A DNA stretch of 64,000 bases from Egibacter sp. (GCA_003553795.1 PWFH01000053.1:1-64000), one strand, 5' to 3'; counted from the stretch's first letter, positions 1 through 9,106 are shown. Notes: generated by a model from the sequence alone, not told the origin. A program made the numbers and translations.

Positions 1-28
1 CAGCCCCGACGACGACGGCTCCGACTGA
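1..28 (+). CDS. 3' end of upstream gene (probably pstP phosphatase), partial
   Basis: A reading frame enters from the left edge and ends at a TGA (26-28) that shares its last base with the rodA start codon. Only eight residues, Asp-rich, are visible, so the sequence itself cannot identify it. In actinobacteria the gene directly before rodA in this cluster is usually the PP2C phosphatase pstP, which would fit; that is inference from gene order alone. Confidence 0.4.
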
Positions 29-1458
29 TGGCCAAGGCCTCGGCTGCCACGCGACGGCGCGCGACGACCGAGCTCGGGCTGCTCGTCATCGCCCTGCTCG
101 CCGTGCTCGTCGCCGCGGCACTCGTCGAGCTCTCCCAGGCGCCGGAGATCCCCGAGGCGGTGCTGACCTACGGGGCGGCGTTCCTCGTCACCGCGCTCGT
201 CGCCCACATCGGCCTGCGCCGCCTCGCACCCGGCGCCGACCCGCTGCTGCTGCCCGTCGCGGTGCTGCTCACCGGCCTCGGGCTCATCATGGTGCGGCGC
301 ATCGACTTCGCCGGCGGCGAGCAGGCGAACTTCGCGGCGAACCAGGTGACGTGGGCGGCGGCGGCCGTGCTCGCGTTCCTGCTCACCCTCTACTTCCTGC
401 GCGACCACGCGAGCCTCGACAGCTACCGCTACCTCATCGGGCTCGGCTCGCTGCTGCTGCTGCTCACCCCGCTGCTGCCGGTCATCGGCCGGGAGGTCAA
501 CGGCGCGCGGATCTGGCTGTCGATCGGCGGCCTGTCGTTCCAACCGGTCGAGGCCGCCAAGCTCGGCTTCGTGATCTTCTTCGCGAGCTACCTCTCGGAG
601 AAGCGCGACCTCCTGTCGGTGGCCACGACCCGCCTCGGGCCGCTCATGCTCCCGCCGCTGCGGGCGTTCGGGCCGCTGCTCGGCATCTGGGTCGTCGGCC
701 TCGCCGTGCTCGGCCTGCAGAACGACCTCGGCCCGACGCTCCTGCTCTTCGGCGTCTTCATCGTCATGCTCTACATCGCGACCGGGCGGCTGGCCTACCC
801 CGTCATCGGGGTGCTGCTCGCCGGCGCCGGCGCGGTCTTCGCCTACCAGAGCTTCGGGCACGTCCAGGACCGCGTCGCGATCTGGCTCGACGTGTGGTCG
901 CGCTACGACAGCGACGGCTTCCAGCTCGCGCAGTCGCTCTTCGCGATCGGCACCGGGGGGATCACCGGCGTCGGCCTCGGGCAGGGCCAGCCCGACTTCG
1001 TGCCGTTCGTGCGCACCGACTTCATCTTCTCGGCCTTCGCCGAGGAGACCGGGCTGCTCGGCACGACGGCGATCCTGCTGTGCTTCGTCGTGCTCATCGG
1101 CCGCGGCTTCCGCATCGCGCTGCAGGCCCGCGACGACTTCGGGGCGCTGCTCGCCGCCGGGCTCACCTCCATCCTCGCGCTGCAGGTCTTCGTCATCGTC
1201 GGCGGGGTGACCCGCCTCATCCCGCTCACCGGGATCACCTTGCCGTTCGTCTCCTACGGTGGCTCGTCGCTGCTCGCGAACTTCGTGCTCGTCGCCCTGC
1301 TCGCGCGCATCAGCGCGCCCGGGCGGCCGCGCCGGCGTCGACGCCGGGCCGCGGCGGAGGACGAGCCCGCCGCGGCCGAGACCGGCGAGCAGGCGGGCGC
1401 AGGGCCGGCGTCGGGCGATCCCAGCGCGGCCGCGCCGCCGAGGGCGGGTGAGGCCTGA
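28..1458 (+). CDS. rodA: RodA/FtsW-family peptidoglycan glycosyltransferase (SEDS)
   Basis: A 476-residue SEDS protein, the integral-membrane transglycosylase that polymerises lipid II during cell elongation together with a class B PBP. The sequence shows about ten hydrophobic segments, the family stretch TDFIFSAFAEETG near residue 330 with its conserved Asp, and the terminal LPFVSYGGSSL signature near 408. After the last helix comes an Arg-rich then Ala/Glu-rich cytoplasmic tail of about 45 residues. The start ATG overlaps the stop of the preceding gene by one base, and the stop overlaps the pbpA start by one base, so translation of the elongation pair is coupled. Being beside pbpA and pknB argues for RodA rather than FtsW; FtsW normally lies in the dcw cluster. 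Confidence 0.93.
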   Translation: MAKASAATRRRATTELGLLVIALLAVLVAAALVELSQAPEIPEAVLTYGAAFLVTALVAHIGLRRLAPGADPLLLPVAVLLTGLGLIMVRRIDFAGGEQANFAANQVTWAAAAVLAFLLTLYFLRDHASLDSYRYLIGLGSLLLLLTPLLPVIGREVNGARIWLSIGGLSFQPVEAAKLGFVIFFASYLSEKRDLLSVATTRLGPLMLPPLRAFGPLLGIWVVGLAVLGLQNDLGPTLLLFGVFIVMLYIATGRLAYPVIGVLLAGAGAVFAYQSFGHVQDRVAIWLDVWSRYDSDGFQLAQSLFAIGTGGITGVGLGQGQPDFVPFVRTDFIFSAFAEETGLLGTTAILLCFVVLIGRGFRIALQARDDFGALLAAGLTSILALQVFVIVGGVTRLIPLTGITLPFVSYGGSSLLANFVLVALLARISAPGRPRRRRRRAAAEDEPAAAETGEQAGAGPASGDPSAAAPPRAGEA

Positions 1459-2939
1459 TGCGCAAGCAGATCCGCCGCATCACCCTCGGCGTCGTCGGGC
1501 TCTTCGCCCTGCTCTTCGTCAACCTCAACGTCATCGCCGTGCTGCAGGCCGACGAGCTGCGCACCGACCAGCGCAACGCCCGCGGGCTGCTCGCCGAGTA
1601 CGAGACCCCGCGCGGGGCGATGATCGCCGGGCAGGGCGCGGCCTCCGAGGAGATCGCCGGGTCGACGGCGACCGGCGGGCGCCTCGACTACCTCCGCGAG
1701 TACCCCGAAGGGCCGACGTACGCGCACGTCACCGGCTACCACTCCTTCGTCTACGGGCGCAGCGAGCTCGAGGCCTCGTTCAACGAGTTCCTCATCGGCT
1801 CGGCCCCCGAGGCCTTCGCGCGCAACATCGCCGACCTCCTCGCCGGACGCCAGCGCGCCGGCGACACCCTCCAGCTCACCATCGACCCGCAGGTGCAGCG
1901 CGCCGCGGTCGACGCGCTCGACGGTCGGGTCGGCGCGATCGTCGCCGTCGCGCCAGCCACCGGGGAGATCCTCGCGCTCGCCTCCGCGCCGACCTACGAC
2001 CCCAACCCACTGGCGAGCCACGACGGCGACGTCGTGCGCGAGGCCTGGAGCGACCTGGCCGGGCGCGACGTCGACCCGCGGCTCAACCGCGCGCTACGCG
2101 AGACCTATCCCCCCGGCTCGACGTTCAAGCTCGTCAGCGGCGCCGCCGCGCTCGAGAGCGGGGTGCGCCCCTCCACCGCCTACCCCGATCCGCCCGCGCT
2201 CGAGCTGCCGCTCACCGAGGCGACGATCCGCAACTTCGGCTCCGGGGTCTGTGCCGATGGCAGCTCGATCACCCTCGAGCGCGCGATGGCGGTGAGCTGC
2301 AACACGACGTTCGGCCAGATCGGCCTCGACCTCGGCAACGACCGCCTCGTGCGCCAGGCCGAGCGCTTCGGGCTCAACCACGACTGGGACCTCCAGATGG
2401 ACCGGATCGCCGGGAGCGTCATCCCCGACGACCTCGACGAGCCCTCGACCGCGCAGTCGGCGATCGGCCAGCGCGACGTGCGCACGACGCCGCTGCAGAT
2501 GGCGATGGTCTCCGCGGCGATCGCCAACGACGGCGAGCTCGTCGAGCCACGGCTCGTGCGCCACGTGGAGGACATCAGCGGGCGGGTCGTCACGCGCTTC
2601 GACGCCGAGCCGCTGACCTTCGCCGGCAGCGCGCAGGCGGTCAGCGGCGGGACCGCCGCGGCCCTGCGCGACATGATGGTCGACGTCGTCGAGGACGGGA
2701 CGGGCACCGGCGCGGCGATCAGCGGCGTGAACGTCGGGGGCAAGACCGGCACCGCGCAGCGCGGTGAGGGCGAACCCCCTACGGTGTGGTTCACCGGCTT
2801 CGCGCCGGCGGAGCTGCCCGAGGTGGCCGTCGCCGTCGTCATCACCGACACTGGCGCCGGCGACACCGGAGGCGGCGTGGCCGCGCCGAAGGCCCGCGCG
2901 GTGATCGAGGCGGCGCTCGCCGGCAACGAGCAGGACTGA
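1458..2939 (+). CDS. pbpA: Class B penicillin-binding protein (transpeptidase), PbpA type
   Basis: A 493-residue monofunctional D,D-transpeptidase that cross-links peptidoglycan outside the membrane and is expected to partner RodA. It has one N-terminal membrane anchor (residues about 8-30), a short dimerisation region and a transpeptidase domain. All three active-site motifs are present: STFK with the acylating Ser221, SCN at 280-282 and KTG at 429-431. The length matches the mycobacterial PbpA/PBPA of the same operon. Its ATG overlaps the rodA stop, and pknB follows after 4 bases, so rodA-pbpA-pknB is one transcription unit. In mycobacteria PBPA is a substrate of PknB; whether that holds here is inference. 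Confidence 0.94.
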   Translation: MRKQIRRITLGVVGLFALLFVNLNVIAVLQADELRTDQRNARGLLAEYETPRGAMIAGQGAASEEIAGSTATGGRLDYLREYPEGPTYAHVTGYHSFVYGRSELEASFNEFLIGSAPEAFARNIADLLAGRQRAGDTLQLTIDPQVQRAAVDALDGRVGAIVAVAPATGEILALASAPTYDPNPLASHDGDVVREAWSDLAGRDVDPRLNRALRETYPPGSTFKLVSGAAALESGVRPSTAYPDPPALELPLTEATIRNFGSGVCADGSSITLERAMAVSCNTTFGQIGLDLGNDRLVRQAERFGLNHDWDLQMDRIAGSVIPDDLDEPSTAQSAIGQRDVRTTPLQMAMVSAAIANDGELVEPRLVRHVEDISGRVVTRFDAEPLTFAGSAQAVSGGTAAALRDMMVDVVEDGTGTGAAISGVNVGGKTGTAQRGEGEPPTVWFTGFAPAELPEVAVAVVITDTGAGDTGGGVAAPKARAVIEAALAGNEQD

Positions 2940-2943
2940 GGGG

Positions 2944-5046
2944 ATGGACGAGACGCAGCCGATCGGCGGTGCGGGCGGCCAAGGGCGCCGCGCTGACGAC
3001 GCGGCCTTCGACGACACCGCTCCGGGCGGCTCGGGCCGCGACCCGCGCGGCACCGATGCGGGCCCTCCGGGTGGCGGCGCCGGCGCGCGAACCCGGCTCA
3101 GCGGGCGCTACGAGCTGCGTGGCCTGCTCGGCCAGGGGGGCATGGCCGACGTCGTCCTCGCCTACGACGACCAGCTCGACCGCGAGGTCGCCGTCAAGAT
3201 CCTCCACGCGCGCTACGCCGACGACGCGACCTTCCTCGCGCGCTTCCGTCGCGAGGCGCAGTCGGTGGCGGGGCTCAGCCACCCCAACATCGTCAGCGTC
3301 TACGACGCCGGCGAGCAGGCCGGGCGGCCGTTCATCATCATGGAGTACGTCCGCGGCAGGAGCCTCGCCGACACCCTCGCCCACGAGCGACTGACCGTCG
3401 ACCGTGCCCTCGAGGTCATCGGCGACGCCGCCCTCGGGCTGCACTACGCCCACGAGCGCGGCCTCGTCCACCGCGACATGAAGCCCGGCAACATCCTCCT
3501 CGGCGACGAGGGGCAGGTGAAGGTCGCCGACTTCGGCATCGCCCGCGCCATGGGCGCCGAGCACGTCACCCAGACCGCGACGGTCTTCGGCACCGCCGCC
3601 TACGTCGCGCCCGAGCAGGCGCGCGGCGACGAGGTCGACCGCCGCACCGACGTCTACGCCCTCGGGTGCGTGCTCTACGAGACGCTGACCGGGCAGACGC
3701 CGTTCACCGGCGACACCCCCGTCACCCTCGCCTACAAGCACGTCTCCGAGGTGCCGGTGCCGCCGAGCGCGATCGAGCCCTCCCTCGCGCCCGAGCTCGA
3801 CGACGTCGTGCTCAAGGCCATGGCCAAGGACCCCGCCGATCGCTACCAGACCGCCCGGGAGCTCAACGCCGACCTCCAGCGCGTGCTCGCCGGGATGCCC
3901 GTGGCCGCGCCGGCCGCTGGGGCGTGGGCGGCGCAGACCGAGGCGCTGGACACCGAGGCGCTCGAGCCGGAGGCCGAGCCGGAGCCACGCACGCGCCGCG
4001 GGCTCGGCATCGCCCTGCTCGCCATCGTCGTCCTCGCCCTCTTCGTGCTCGCCGGGGTGCTGCTCGCCGCGGTGCTCGGCGGGGAGGCCGTCGAGGTGCC
4101 CGTGCCCGACCTCACCGGCCTCGACGTCGCCGAGGCCCAGGAGCTCCTGCGCGACGACGGCTTCGTGCCGGTCATCGCCGAGGAGCGCGAGGCCGCCGAG
4201 GGCGTCGCCGAGAACGAGGTCGTGCGCTCCGAGCCCGCCGCCGGCGAGCTCGCCGAGGAGGGCAGCGAGGTCCTCCTCGTGCTCTCCGAGGGCCCCGACC
4301 TCGTCGAGATCCCCGACCTCGAGGGCCTCGACGTCGACGAGGCCCAGCGCGCGCTCGTCGAGCTCGGGCTCGGCATCGGCGTGCAGGAGACCGAGCCCTC
4401 CGACGACCTCGACGAAGGCCTCGTCCTGCGCAGCGACCCTCCCGCCGGCGAGGAGGTCGAGGAGGGCACCGAGGTCGCCCTCGTCGTCTCCAGCGGGGCC
4501 GAGACCGTGGCCGTGCCCAACGTCCTCAACCGCACCGAGAGCGAGGCCACCGACGCCCTCGCCGGCGCCTGCGACCCCAGGCCGTGCTTCGAGGTCGAGG
4601 TCGAGACCGAGGCCTCCGACACCGTCCCCGAGGGCCGGGTCATCTCCCAGGACCCCGACCCCGGCACCGAGGAGGAGCGCGGGGCCACCGTGACGATCGT
4701 CGTGAGCGAGGGAGCCGACACGTTCACGATGCTCGACGTCGTCAACCAGCCCGAGCAGACCGCGATCGACCGTCTCGAGGGCGCCTGCGAGCCCGAGCCG
4801 TGCGTCACCGTGCGGGTCGACCGCGAGGAGTCCACGACGGTCTCCGAGGGCCGGGTCATCCGCCAGGAGCCTCAGCCCAACACCACCGTCGACCGCGGCG
4901 CGACCGTCCGCATCGTCGTGAGCGAGGGCGCACCGCCCGCTCCCGAGCCCACCCCGGAGCCCGAGCCGGAACCCGAGCCGGAGCCCGAGCCGGAGCCCGA
5001 GCCCGAGCCCGAGCCGGAGAACGGCAACGGCAACGGGGAGGACTGA
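2944..5046 (+). CDS. pknB: Ser/Thr protein kinase PknB with four PASTA domains
   Basis: A 700-residue transmembrane kinase that senses muropeptides or lipid II through extracellular PASTA repeats and phosphorylates growth and division proteins. Residues 1-52 are Gly/Asp-rich; the kinase domain (about 56-315) has the GQGGMADV glycine loop, Lys85, HRDMKPGN with Asp178, and DFG Asp197. One membrane helix spans about 353-377. Four PASTA repeats follow (383-449, 452-517, 520-589, 592-661), then a Pro-Glu repeat tail. PASTA 3 and 4 each carry a Cys pair (GACxxxxC) that could form a disulfide outside the cell. No separate pknA lies between pbpA and pknB, unlike mycobacteria. The gene ends before a tandem hairpin repeat that may terminate the operon. 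Confidence 0.95.
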   Translation: MDETQPIGGAGGQGRRADDAAFDDTAPGGSGRDPRGTDAGPPGGGAGARTRLSGRYELRGLLGQGGMADVVLAYDDQLDREVAVKILHARYADDATFLARFRREAQSVAGLSHPNIVSVYDAGEQAGRPFIIMEYVRGRSLADTLAHERLTVDRALEVIGDAALGLHYAHERGLVHRDMKPGNILLGDEGQVKVADFGIARAMGAEHVTQTATVFGTAAYVAPEQARGDEVDRRTDVYALGCVLYETLTGQTPFTGDTPVTLAYKHVSEVPVPPSAIEPSLAPELDDVVLKAMAKDPADRYQTARELNADLQRVLAGMPVAAPAAGAWAAQTEALDTEALEPEAEPEPRTRRGLGIALLAIVVLALFVLAGVLLAAVLGGEAVEVPVPDLTGLDVAEAQELLRDDGFVPVIAEEREAAEGVAENEVVRSEPAAGELAEEGSEVLLVLSEGPDLVEIPDLEGLDVDEAQRALVELGLGIGVQETEPSDDLDEGLVLRSDPPAGEEVEEGTEVALVVSSGAETVAVPNVLNRTESEATDALAGACDPRPCFEVEVETEASDTVPEGRVISQDPDPGTEEERGATVTIVVSEGADTFTMLDVVNQPEQTAIDRLEGACEPEPCVTVRVDREESTTVSEGRVIRQEPQPNTTVDRGATVRIVVSEGAPPAPEPTPEPEPEPEPEPEPEPEPEPEPENGNGNGED

Positions 5047-5066
5047 GCCGCTCCGCCGAGGCCGCG

Positions 5067-5195
5067 GCGCCGCCGCTCGCTGGAGCGTTCACCCGCTCCC
5101 ACGGCCCAACGCTCCAACCCACTGCGCCGCCGCTCGATGGAGCGTTCACCCACCCCCACGGCCCAACGCTCCAACCCACTGCGCCGCCGCTCGCT
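5067..5195. repeat. 57-bp tandem repeat, each unit containing a perfect hairpin
   Basis: Two nearly identical 57-bp units (5067-5123 and 5124-5180) are followed by the first 15 bases of a third. Each unit contains the perfect inverted repeat TGGAGCGTT ... AACGCTCCA (for example 5081-5089 with 5109-5117), giving a 9-bp stem with a 19-nt loop. The repeat sits between the convergent genes pknB and the flavoprotein, so a bidirectional terminator is the simplest reading. There is no T-tract. Confidence 0.8.
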
Positions 5196-5220
5196 CGGAC
5201 GGTCGAGCGCGCCCCGCGGG

Positions 5221-6240
5221 TCAGGCGAGCCGCTGCGCGGCGGCGAGCCCCGAGCGGGCCGCGCCCTCGACGCGGGCCTCGCCGAAGGCGTCGCCGGCGA
5301 AGACGAGCGGCGCGCCGTCGATGTCGGTGGTCACGGCGCGCTCGGGGTGGGGGGCGAGCGGCCGGGCGTAGCGCCAGCGCTTGAGCTGCACCGCGACCGG
5401 CCGCCCCTCGCCGAGCCAGGGCGCGACGTGGGAGCCCAGGCGCGCCGCCGCGGTCGCATCGTCGAGATCGGCGAGCGCCGCGCTCTCGGCGTCGGTGGCA
5501 TGCGCGGTGAGGGCTGGCCGCACCGAGACGCCCTTGCGCTGGTTGTCGGCGAGCCAGCTGATCGGCCCGTCGGTGACCTGCACCCCGCCGGGCCAGGGCA
5601 GGGCCGGCGGGGCGCTGAGCACCGCGAGCAGCGAGACGCACGGCGCGTAGGCGAGGTCGGTGAGCTCCTCGGCGCGTGGCGCGTCGGGTGGCAACAGGGC
5701 GAGCGACTGCGGGACCGGCGGGGTGAGCAGGAGTCGGCGCCCCTCGACGACCTCGCGGGCGCGCATCCCCTCAACGCTGAGCCTCCACCGTCCGTCGACG
5801 GTGTCGGCGCGGGACACCCGCCGGCGCTCCCGGACCTCGAGCCGGTCGGCGAGATGGTGGGCGAGGGCGTTCATGCCTCCGTCGACGACGTAGCGCGGAT
5901 GGCCGTCGGTGGGGATCTCGACGGCCTCGGGCCCGGCCAGCGCGGACGGCGCTCGGGGCAGGCCGTGGGACCAGGCGCGCAGCGGCAGGCCGGCGACGCG
6001 CCAGCCCTCGACGAGGCGCGCGAAGGGGTCGGAGCGCACCGTGAAGAACTGCGCGCCGTGGTCGATCGTCGCGCCCTCGACCCGGCGGGTGGCGAGACGG
6101 CCACCGGCGCTGCGGCTCTTGTCGAGCAGGACGACGTCGGCGCCGTCGGCCGCGAGCACGGTTGCCGCGACGAGGCCGGCGAGACCGGCTCCGACGATGA
6201 CGACGTCGTGGATCTTGGGATCCCGGTCGACGGCGCTCAC
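5221..6240 (-). CDS. Renalase-like FAD-dependent amine oxidase/oxidoreductase
   Basis: A 339-residue flavoprotein. The N-terminus holds the dinucleotide-binding fingerprint [14 protein letters not shown] followed by an acidic strand end and GGRLATRR, and then [10 protein letters not shown], a signature of the renalase/COG3380 group of NAD(P)/FAD oxidoreductases. The substrate cannot be predicted. The GTG start overlaps the trpG stop as GTGA, making this the last gene of the DUF881-srtE-trpG operon. The stop faces the pknB terminator repeat. The family assignment is firm; a role in cell envelope biology is suggested only by its neighbours. Confidence 0.82.
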   Translation of the reverse strand: MSAVDRDPKIHDVVIVGAGLAGLVAATVLAADGADVVLLDKSRSAGGRLATRRVEGATIDHGAQFFTVRSDPFARLVEGWRVAGLPLRAWSHGLPRAPSALAGPEAVEIPTDGHPRYVVDGGMNALAHHLADRLEVRERRRVSRADTVDGRWRLSVEGMRAREVVEGRRLLLTPPVPQSLALLPPDAPRAEELTDLAYAPCVSLLAVLSAPPALPWPGGVQVTDGPISWLADNQRKGVSVRPALTAHATDAESAALADLDDATAAARLGSHVAPWLGEGRPVAVQLKRWRYARPLAPHPERAVTTDIDGAPLVFAGDAFGEARVEGAARSGLAAAQRLA

Positions 6241-6848
6241 TGCGGCGTGGCCACCGGCACGGGCAGGGAGCGCAGGAAGTTGCCGAGGAGGTCCATGCCG
6301 GTGGAGGTGAGGATCGACTCCGGGTGGAACTGCACGCCCTCGACGGCGTGCTCACGGTGGCGCAGCCCCATGATGAGCTCACCGCCGTCCTCGGCGGGCG
6401 TCGACGCGGTGACCTCGAGCTCGTCGGGCACCGAGGTGGGGGCGACGACGAGGGAGTGGTAGCGGGTCGCCTCGAAGGGGCGGGGCAGGCCGGCGAAGAC
6501 CCCCGCTCCCTCGTGGGCGATCGGAGAGGTCTTGCCGTGGTAGAGCTCCGGGGCGCGTACGACCTCGCCGCCGTAGACCTGGCCGATGCACTGATGCCCG
6601 AGGCACACGCCGAGGATCGGCACGTCGCCGGCGAAGGTCTCGATGACCGCGCAGGACAGCCCCGCGTCGTCGGGGGTGCCGGGGCCCGGGGAGATGACGA
6701 TGCCGTCGGGACGCCAGGCGTCGAGCTCGTCGAGGGTGAAGGCGTCGTGGCGCTCCACCGTGACGTCCGCGCCGAGCTCGCCGAGCTCCTGGGCGAGGTT
6801 GTAGGTGAAGCTGTCGTAGTTGTCGACGAGGAAGATCCGCGCGGCCAT
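6237..6848 (-). CDS. trpG: Class I glutamine amidotransferase, TrpG/PabA (anthranilate / aminodeoxychorismate synthase component II)
   Basis: A 203-residue amidotransferase that hydrolyses glutamine and delivers ammonia to chorismate for anthranilate or 4-amino-4-deoxychorismate. The catalytic triad is visible: Cys82 in GVCLGHQ, and His175 and Glu177 in FHPES; the oxyanion loop GPGTPDDAG is at 55-63. No component I (trpE/pabB) is nearby, so which pathway it serves is open. The same orphan trpG precedes pknB in mycobacteria. I chose ATG 6848 because [14 protein letters not shown] matches the usual family N-terminus; an in-frame ATG at 6857, one base after the upstream stop, would add three residues. 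Confidence 0.93.
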   Translation of the reverse strand: MAARIFLVDNYDSFTYNLAQELGELGADVTVERHDAFTLDELDAWRPDGIVISPGPGTPDDAGLSCAVIETFAGDVPILGVCLGHQCIGQVYGGEVVRAPELYHGKTSPIAHEGAGVFAGLPRPFEATRYHSLVVAPTSVPDELEVTASTPAEDGGELIMGLRHREHAVEGVQFHPESILTSTGMDLLGNFLRSLPVPVATPQ

Positions 6849-6858
6849 GGGCTCCATG

Positions 6859-8208
6859 CTACCGACGGTCGGGCTCACGGGGACCGGACCTGCGGCGGTC
6901 GGGCTCGTCAGCATGCGACGCCGACCCGTCAGCATGCGACGCGGACTCAGCGGCATGCGACGCCGAGCCGGCGGGCCAGGCGTAGCCGTCGGCGTCGACG
7001 TGACCCCGGACGCCGAGCGGCCACCAGCCCGCACCCGGCACCGACGGCCCGCGGGCGGCGAGCCGGCCGACGGTGCCCGCGGGCCGGGCGGCCCCCTCGG
7101 CGTCGAGCGCGGCGAGGGTGACGTCGGTGAGGGCGTGCCCCAAGGAGCCGAGGCGCGCGTCACCGTAGACGGGGTGGGCGGCCACCGGCCCCGCGGGGCC
7201 GGCGAGGACGCCCCGCAGCCGCGCGCCGGAGGTCTCGTGCAGCCGCGCGCCCTCGTCCTCGTCGACCGGTCCCTCGACGAGGGCCACGCGGACGTCGGTG
7301 AGGCTGCCGCCGACCTCGGCGAGCACCGCACCGAGCCCCGCGCAGCCCACGAGCAGGGTCGGGCGCCGGCGGCGGGCGCCCCGCAGCACCGCGCCGGGCT
7401 CCTCGCTGGAGGGCAGCGCGAGGGTCGCCGCCGCGAGGACGCCGAGCCCGAGGGCCGCAGCCAGACCGAGGGGCCGTGACAGCGGGGCGGCGAGCAGGAG
7501 GGTCTCCCCGCCCGCGCGGACGTCGGGCACCCACAGCCGCAGCGCGAAGGCCGCGGAGACGAGGACGTCGTGGGACAGCGCGACGTCGCCGACGATCGCG
7601 GCGGTGGCCTCACCCGGCAGGGGGGCCTGACCGACCTCCGGCGCGGTGCGGCGGATCGCCTCCTTGAACCGGCCCGCCCGCTCGCGGCGGGCCCGCAGGG
7701 GCGACCAGCGCCCGGCCGGACGGAGGTTGCGCGGGAAGGGCTGGAACTCCGCCGCGGCCGCGACGAGGACCCGCTCGACCGACGGCAGCGCGGCGCGGTG
7801 GGCGGCGAGGTCGTCGTAGGCCGCGGGGTCGGCGACGACGACGCGGCCGCGATGGCGCTCGACCGCCTCGGCGATGGCCTGCCCCTCGAGCCCGCGCTCG
7901 AGGACGACGCAGACCGCGGCGAGTCGCCAGGTCGCGAAGGCGGTGATGAGCAGCGCCGGCCCGGTCGGCAGCAGGGCGGCCACCCGGTCGCCTGGTGCGA
8001 CACCGGCGTCGGCGAGCACCGTCGCGAGGCGGTCGACGTGCTCGAGCACCTCCCGGTAGGTGAGACGGTGACCGGCGACGTCGATGGCATCGGTGTCGGG
8101 GAAGTCCTGCGCGGCGTCGTCGAGGAGCCGCGTCACCGGCACCGAGGGCGCGGGGTAGCGGCCGGGAACCCCCGGTGGGTAGGAGGCGCTCGGGTCGCCC
8201 CCGCTCAC
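6859..8208 (-). CDS. Degenerate AMP-binding (acyl-CoA synthetase-like) protein lacking adenylation motifs
   Basis: A 449-residue protein whose N-terminal half clearly resembles ANL-superfamily acyl-CoA synthetases: [17 protein letters not shown] and [16 protein letters not shown] are typical segments. The P-loop that binds ATP phosphate (normally S/TSGTTGxPK) is absent; the corresponding region reads [14 protein letters not shown]. The C-terminal catalytic subdomain with its Lys is also missing, and the protein ends in Ala/Ser/His repeats. It is therefore unlikely to adenylate substrates. The GTG start overlaps the small upstream gene (GTGA) and trpG follows almost immediately, so it is translated within the operon. 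It could be a decaying enzyme or a repurposed binding protein. Confidence 0.7.
   Translation of the reverse strand: MSGGDPSASYPPGVPGRYPAPSVPVTRLLDDAAQDFPDTDAIDVAGHRLTYREVLEHVDRLATVLADAGVAPGDRVAALLPTGPALLITAFATWRLAAVCVVLERGLEGQAIAEAVERHRGRVVVADPAAYDDLAAHRAALPSVERVLVAAAAEFQPFPRNLRPAGRWSPLRARRERAGRFKEAIRRTAPEVGQAPLPGEATAAIVGDVALSHDVLVSAAFALRLWVPDVRAGGETLLLAAPLSRPLGLAAALGLGVLAAATLALPSSEEPGAVLRGARRRRPTLLVGCAGLGAVLAEVGGSLTDVRVALVEGPVDEDEGARLHETSGARLRGVLAGPAGPVAAHPVYGDARLGSLGHALTDVTLAALDAEGAARPAGTVGRLAARGPSVPGAGWWPLGVRGHVDADGYAWPAGSASHAAESASHADGSASHADEPDRRRSGPREPDRR
6907..6969. repeat. Three 21-bp tandem units inside the 3' end of the AMP-binding-like gene
   Basis: Three imperfect 21-bp units (6907-6927, 6928-6948, 6949-6969) share the core GCATGCGACGC. 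They encode seven-residue SASHA(A/D)x repeats in the C-terminal tail of the degenerate acyl-CoA-synthetase-like protein. In-frame repeat growth fits relaxed constraint on that tail. Confidence 0.75.
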
Positions 8209-8348
8209 GTCGTGAGGATCCCGGCGACCCCGAGCACCGGGTCGGACACGAAGGTCTGGTCGACCCAGGGGAAGATGACGGTGAAGAGCAGGTAGACGAT
8301 CGCCGCGATCGCGACGAGCCCGAGCACGAGCAGGAGCGCGCGCCTCAC
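8205..8348 (-). CDS. 47-residue single-span membrane peptide in the sortase operon
   Basis: A small open frame that overlaps both neighbours by four bases: its GTG start (8346-8348) overlaps the sortase stop as GTGA, and its TGA (8205-8207) overlaps the GTG of the next gene. The peptide starts with Arg-Arg, has one hydrophobic helix of about 22 residues (ALLLVLGLVAIAAIVYLLFTVI), then FPWVDQTF and an uncharged end. I do not recognise a family. The double translational coupling and an intact membrane segment make it very likely to be a real gene, possibly a sortase accessory. Confidence 0.75.
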   Translation of the reverse strand: MRRALLLVLGLVAIAAIVYLLFTVIFPWVDQTFVSDPVLGVAGILTT

Positions 8349-9106
8349 GGCCGGAGCTCCGCGAAGGTCACGAGCCGCTCCGCGGCGCTGAAGCGCGGAT
8401 GGCAGGTCGTCAGCGTCAGCGTCGGCTCACCGGTCTCGAGCGGGTCCTCGTCGAGCACCCAGCCGTCGTAGGGGCCGACGACCTCGCTGGAGGCGACCTC
8501 GTAGACGAAGCGCTCGCCGTCACGGTCGACGACATGGATCTCGTCGCCTGGCTCGATCTCGTCGAGGCGGAAGAACGGCCGCCCGTAGGTCACCCGGTGG
8601 CCGGCCACGGCGAAGTTGCCGTCCTCGCCGGGCATCGCGGTGTCGGGGTAGTGCCCCGGTCCGCGCTGGAGGTCGGCGACGGTGACCCCGCCGATGACGA
8701 CGAGGGTGGAGGAGACGACCGGGCGCTCGTCGCTGCCGGGGCGGTGGAACTCGAGGAGCGCGACGGCCTCGGCCCCGCCGACCTCGCCGGCGGGGGCTTG
8801 CGCCTCCCCCTCCTCGCCGAGGGTGGGATCCTCCGGCTCGAGGCCCTCGGCGTCCGCCGAGCCAGCGCCGGCCGCCCCGTCGACGGCGTCGAGCTCGCCG
8901 GCCTCCCATGCCTCGAGGAGCGCCCGCTGCTCGCGTTCGGTGGCGAGATCGGTGAAGAACATCGCGTAGACGACGTAGAGCGCGACGACGCTGCCGGCGG
9001 CGATGAGCGTCCAACCGGCGATGGCGAGCAGCCGCGCGCTCAAGGGGCGGCCGGCCGGCCCGGGGGGCTGTGCGGTGTCGCTGCGGGGCGGGGCCTCGGT
9101 CGTCAT
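8345..9106 (-). CDS. srtE: Class E sortase
   Basis: A 253-residue membrane-anchored cysteine transpeptidase that attaches LAxTG-type surface proteins to peptidoglycan. After a Pro-rich cytoplasmic N-terminus there is one membrane helix (about 24-50), an acidic Ala/Glu-rich linker (60-115) and the sortase fold with catalytic His170 in VAGHRVT, Cys235 in TLTTCHP and Arg244. Start ATG overlaps the DUF881 stop (ATGA). The position between DUF881 and trpG is the usual actinobacterial one for sortase E. No LAxTG substrate is encoded in this window as far as I can see. Confidence 0.93.
   Translation of the reverse strand: MTTEAPPRSDTAQPPGPAGRPLSARLLAIAGWTLIAAGSVVALYVVYAMFFTDLATEREQRALLEAWEAGELDAVDGAAGAGSADAEGLEPEDPTLGEEGEAQAPAGEVGGAEAVALLEFHRPGSDERPVVSSTLVVIGGVTVADLQRGPGHYPDTAMPGEDGNFAVAGHRVTYGRPFFRLDEIEPGDEIHVVDRDGERFVYEVASSEVVGPYDGWVLDEDPLETGEPTLTLTTCHPRFSAAERLVTFAELRP

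Noticed and set aside
4872-5174. Minus-strand frame with a repeated ERWAVG peptide over the 57-bp repeat
   Set aside because: It arises because the repeat unit is a multiple of three; there is no ribosome-binding site and it runs into antisense of the pknB Pro-Glu tail.
6849-8090. Continuous frame making a large Arg/Ser/Pro-rich extension of trpG
   Set aside because: The upstream part is an out-of-frame reading of the AMP-binding-like gene; TrpG homology starts at 6848.
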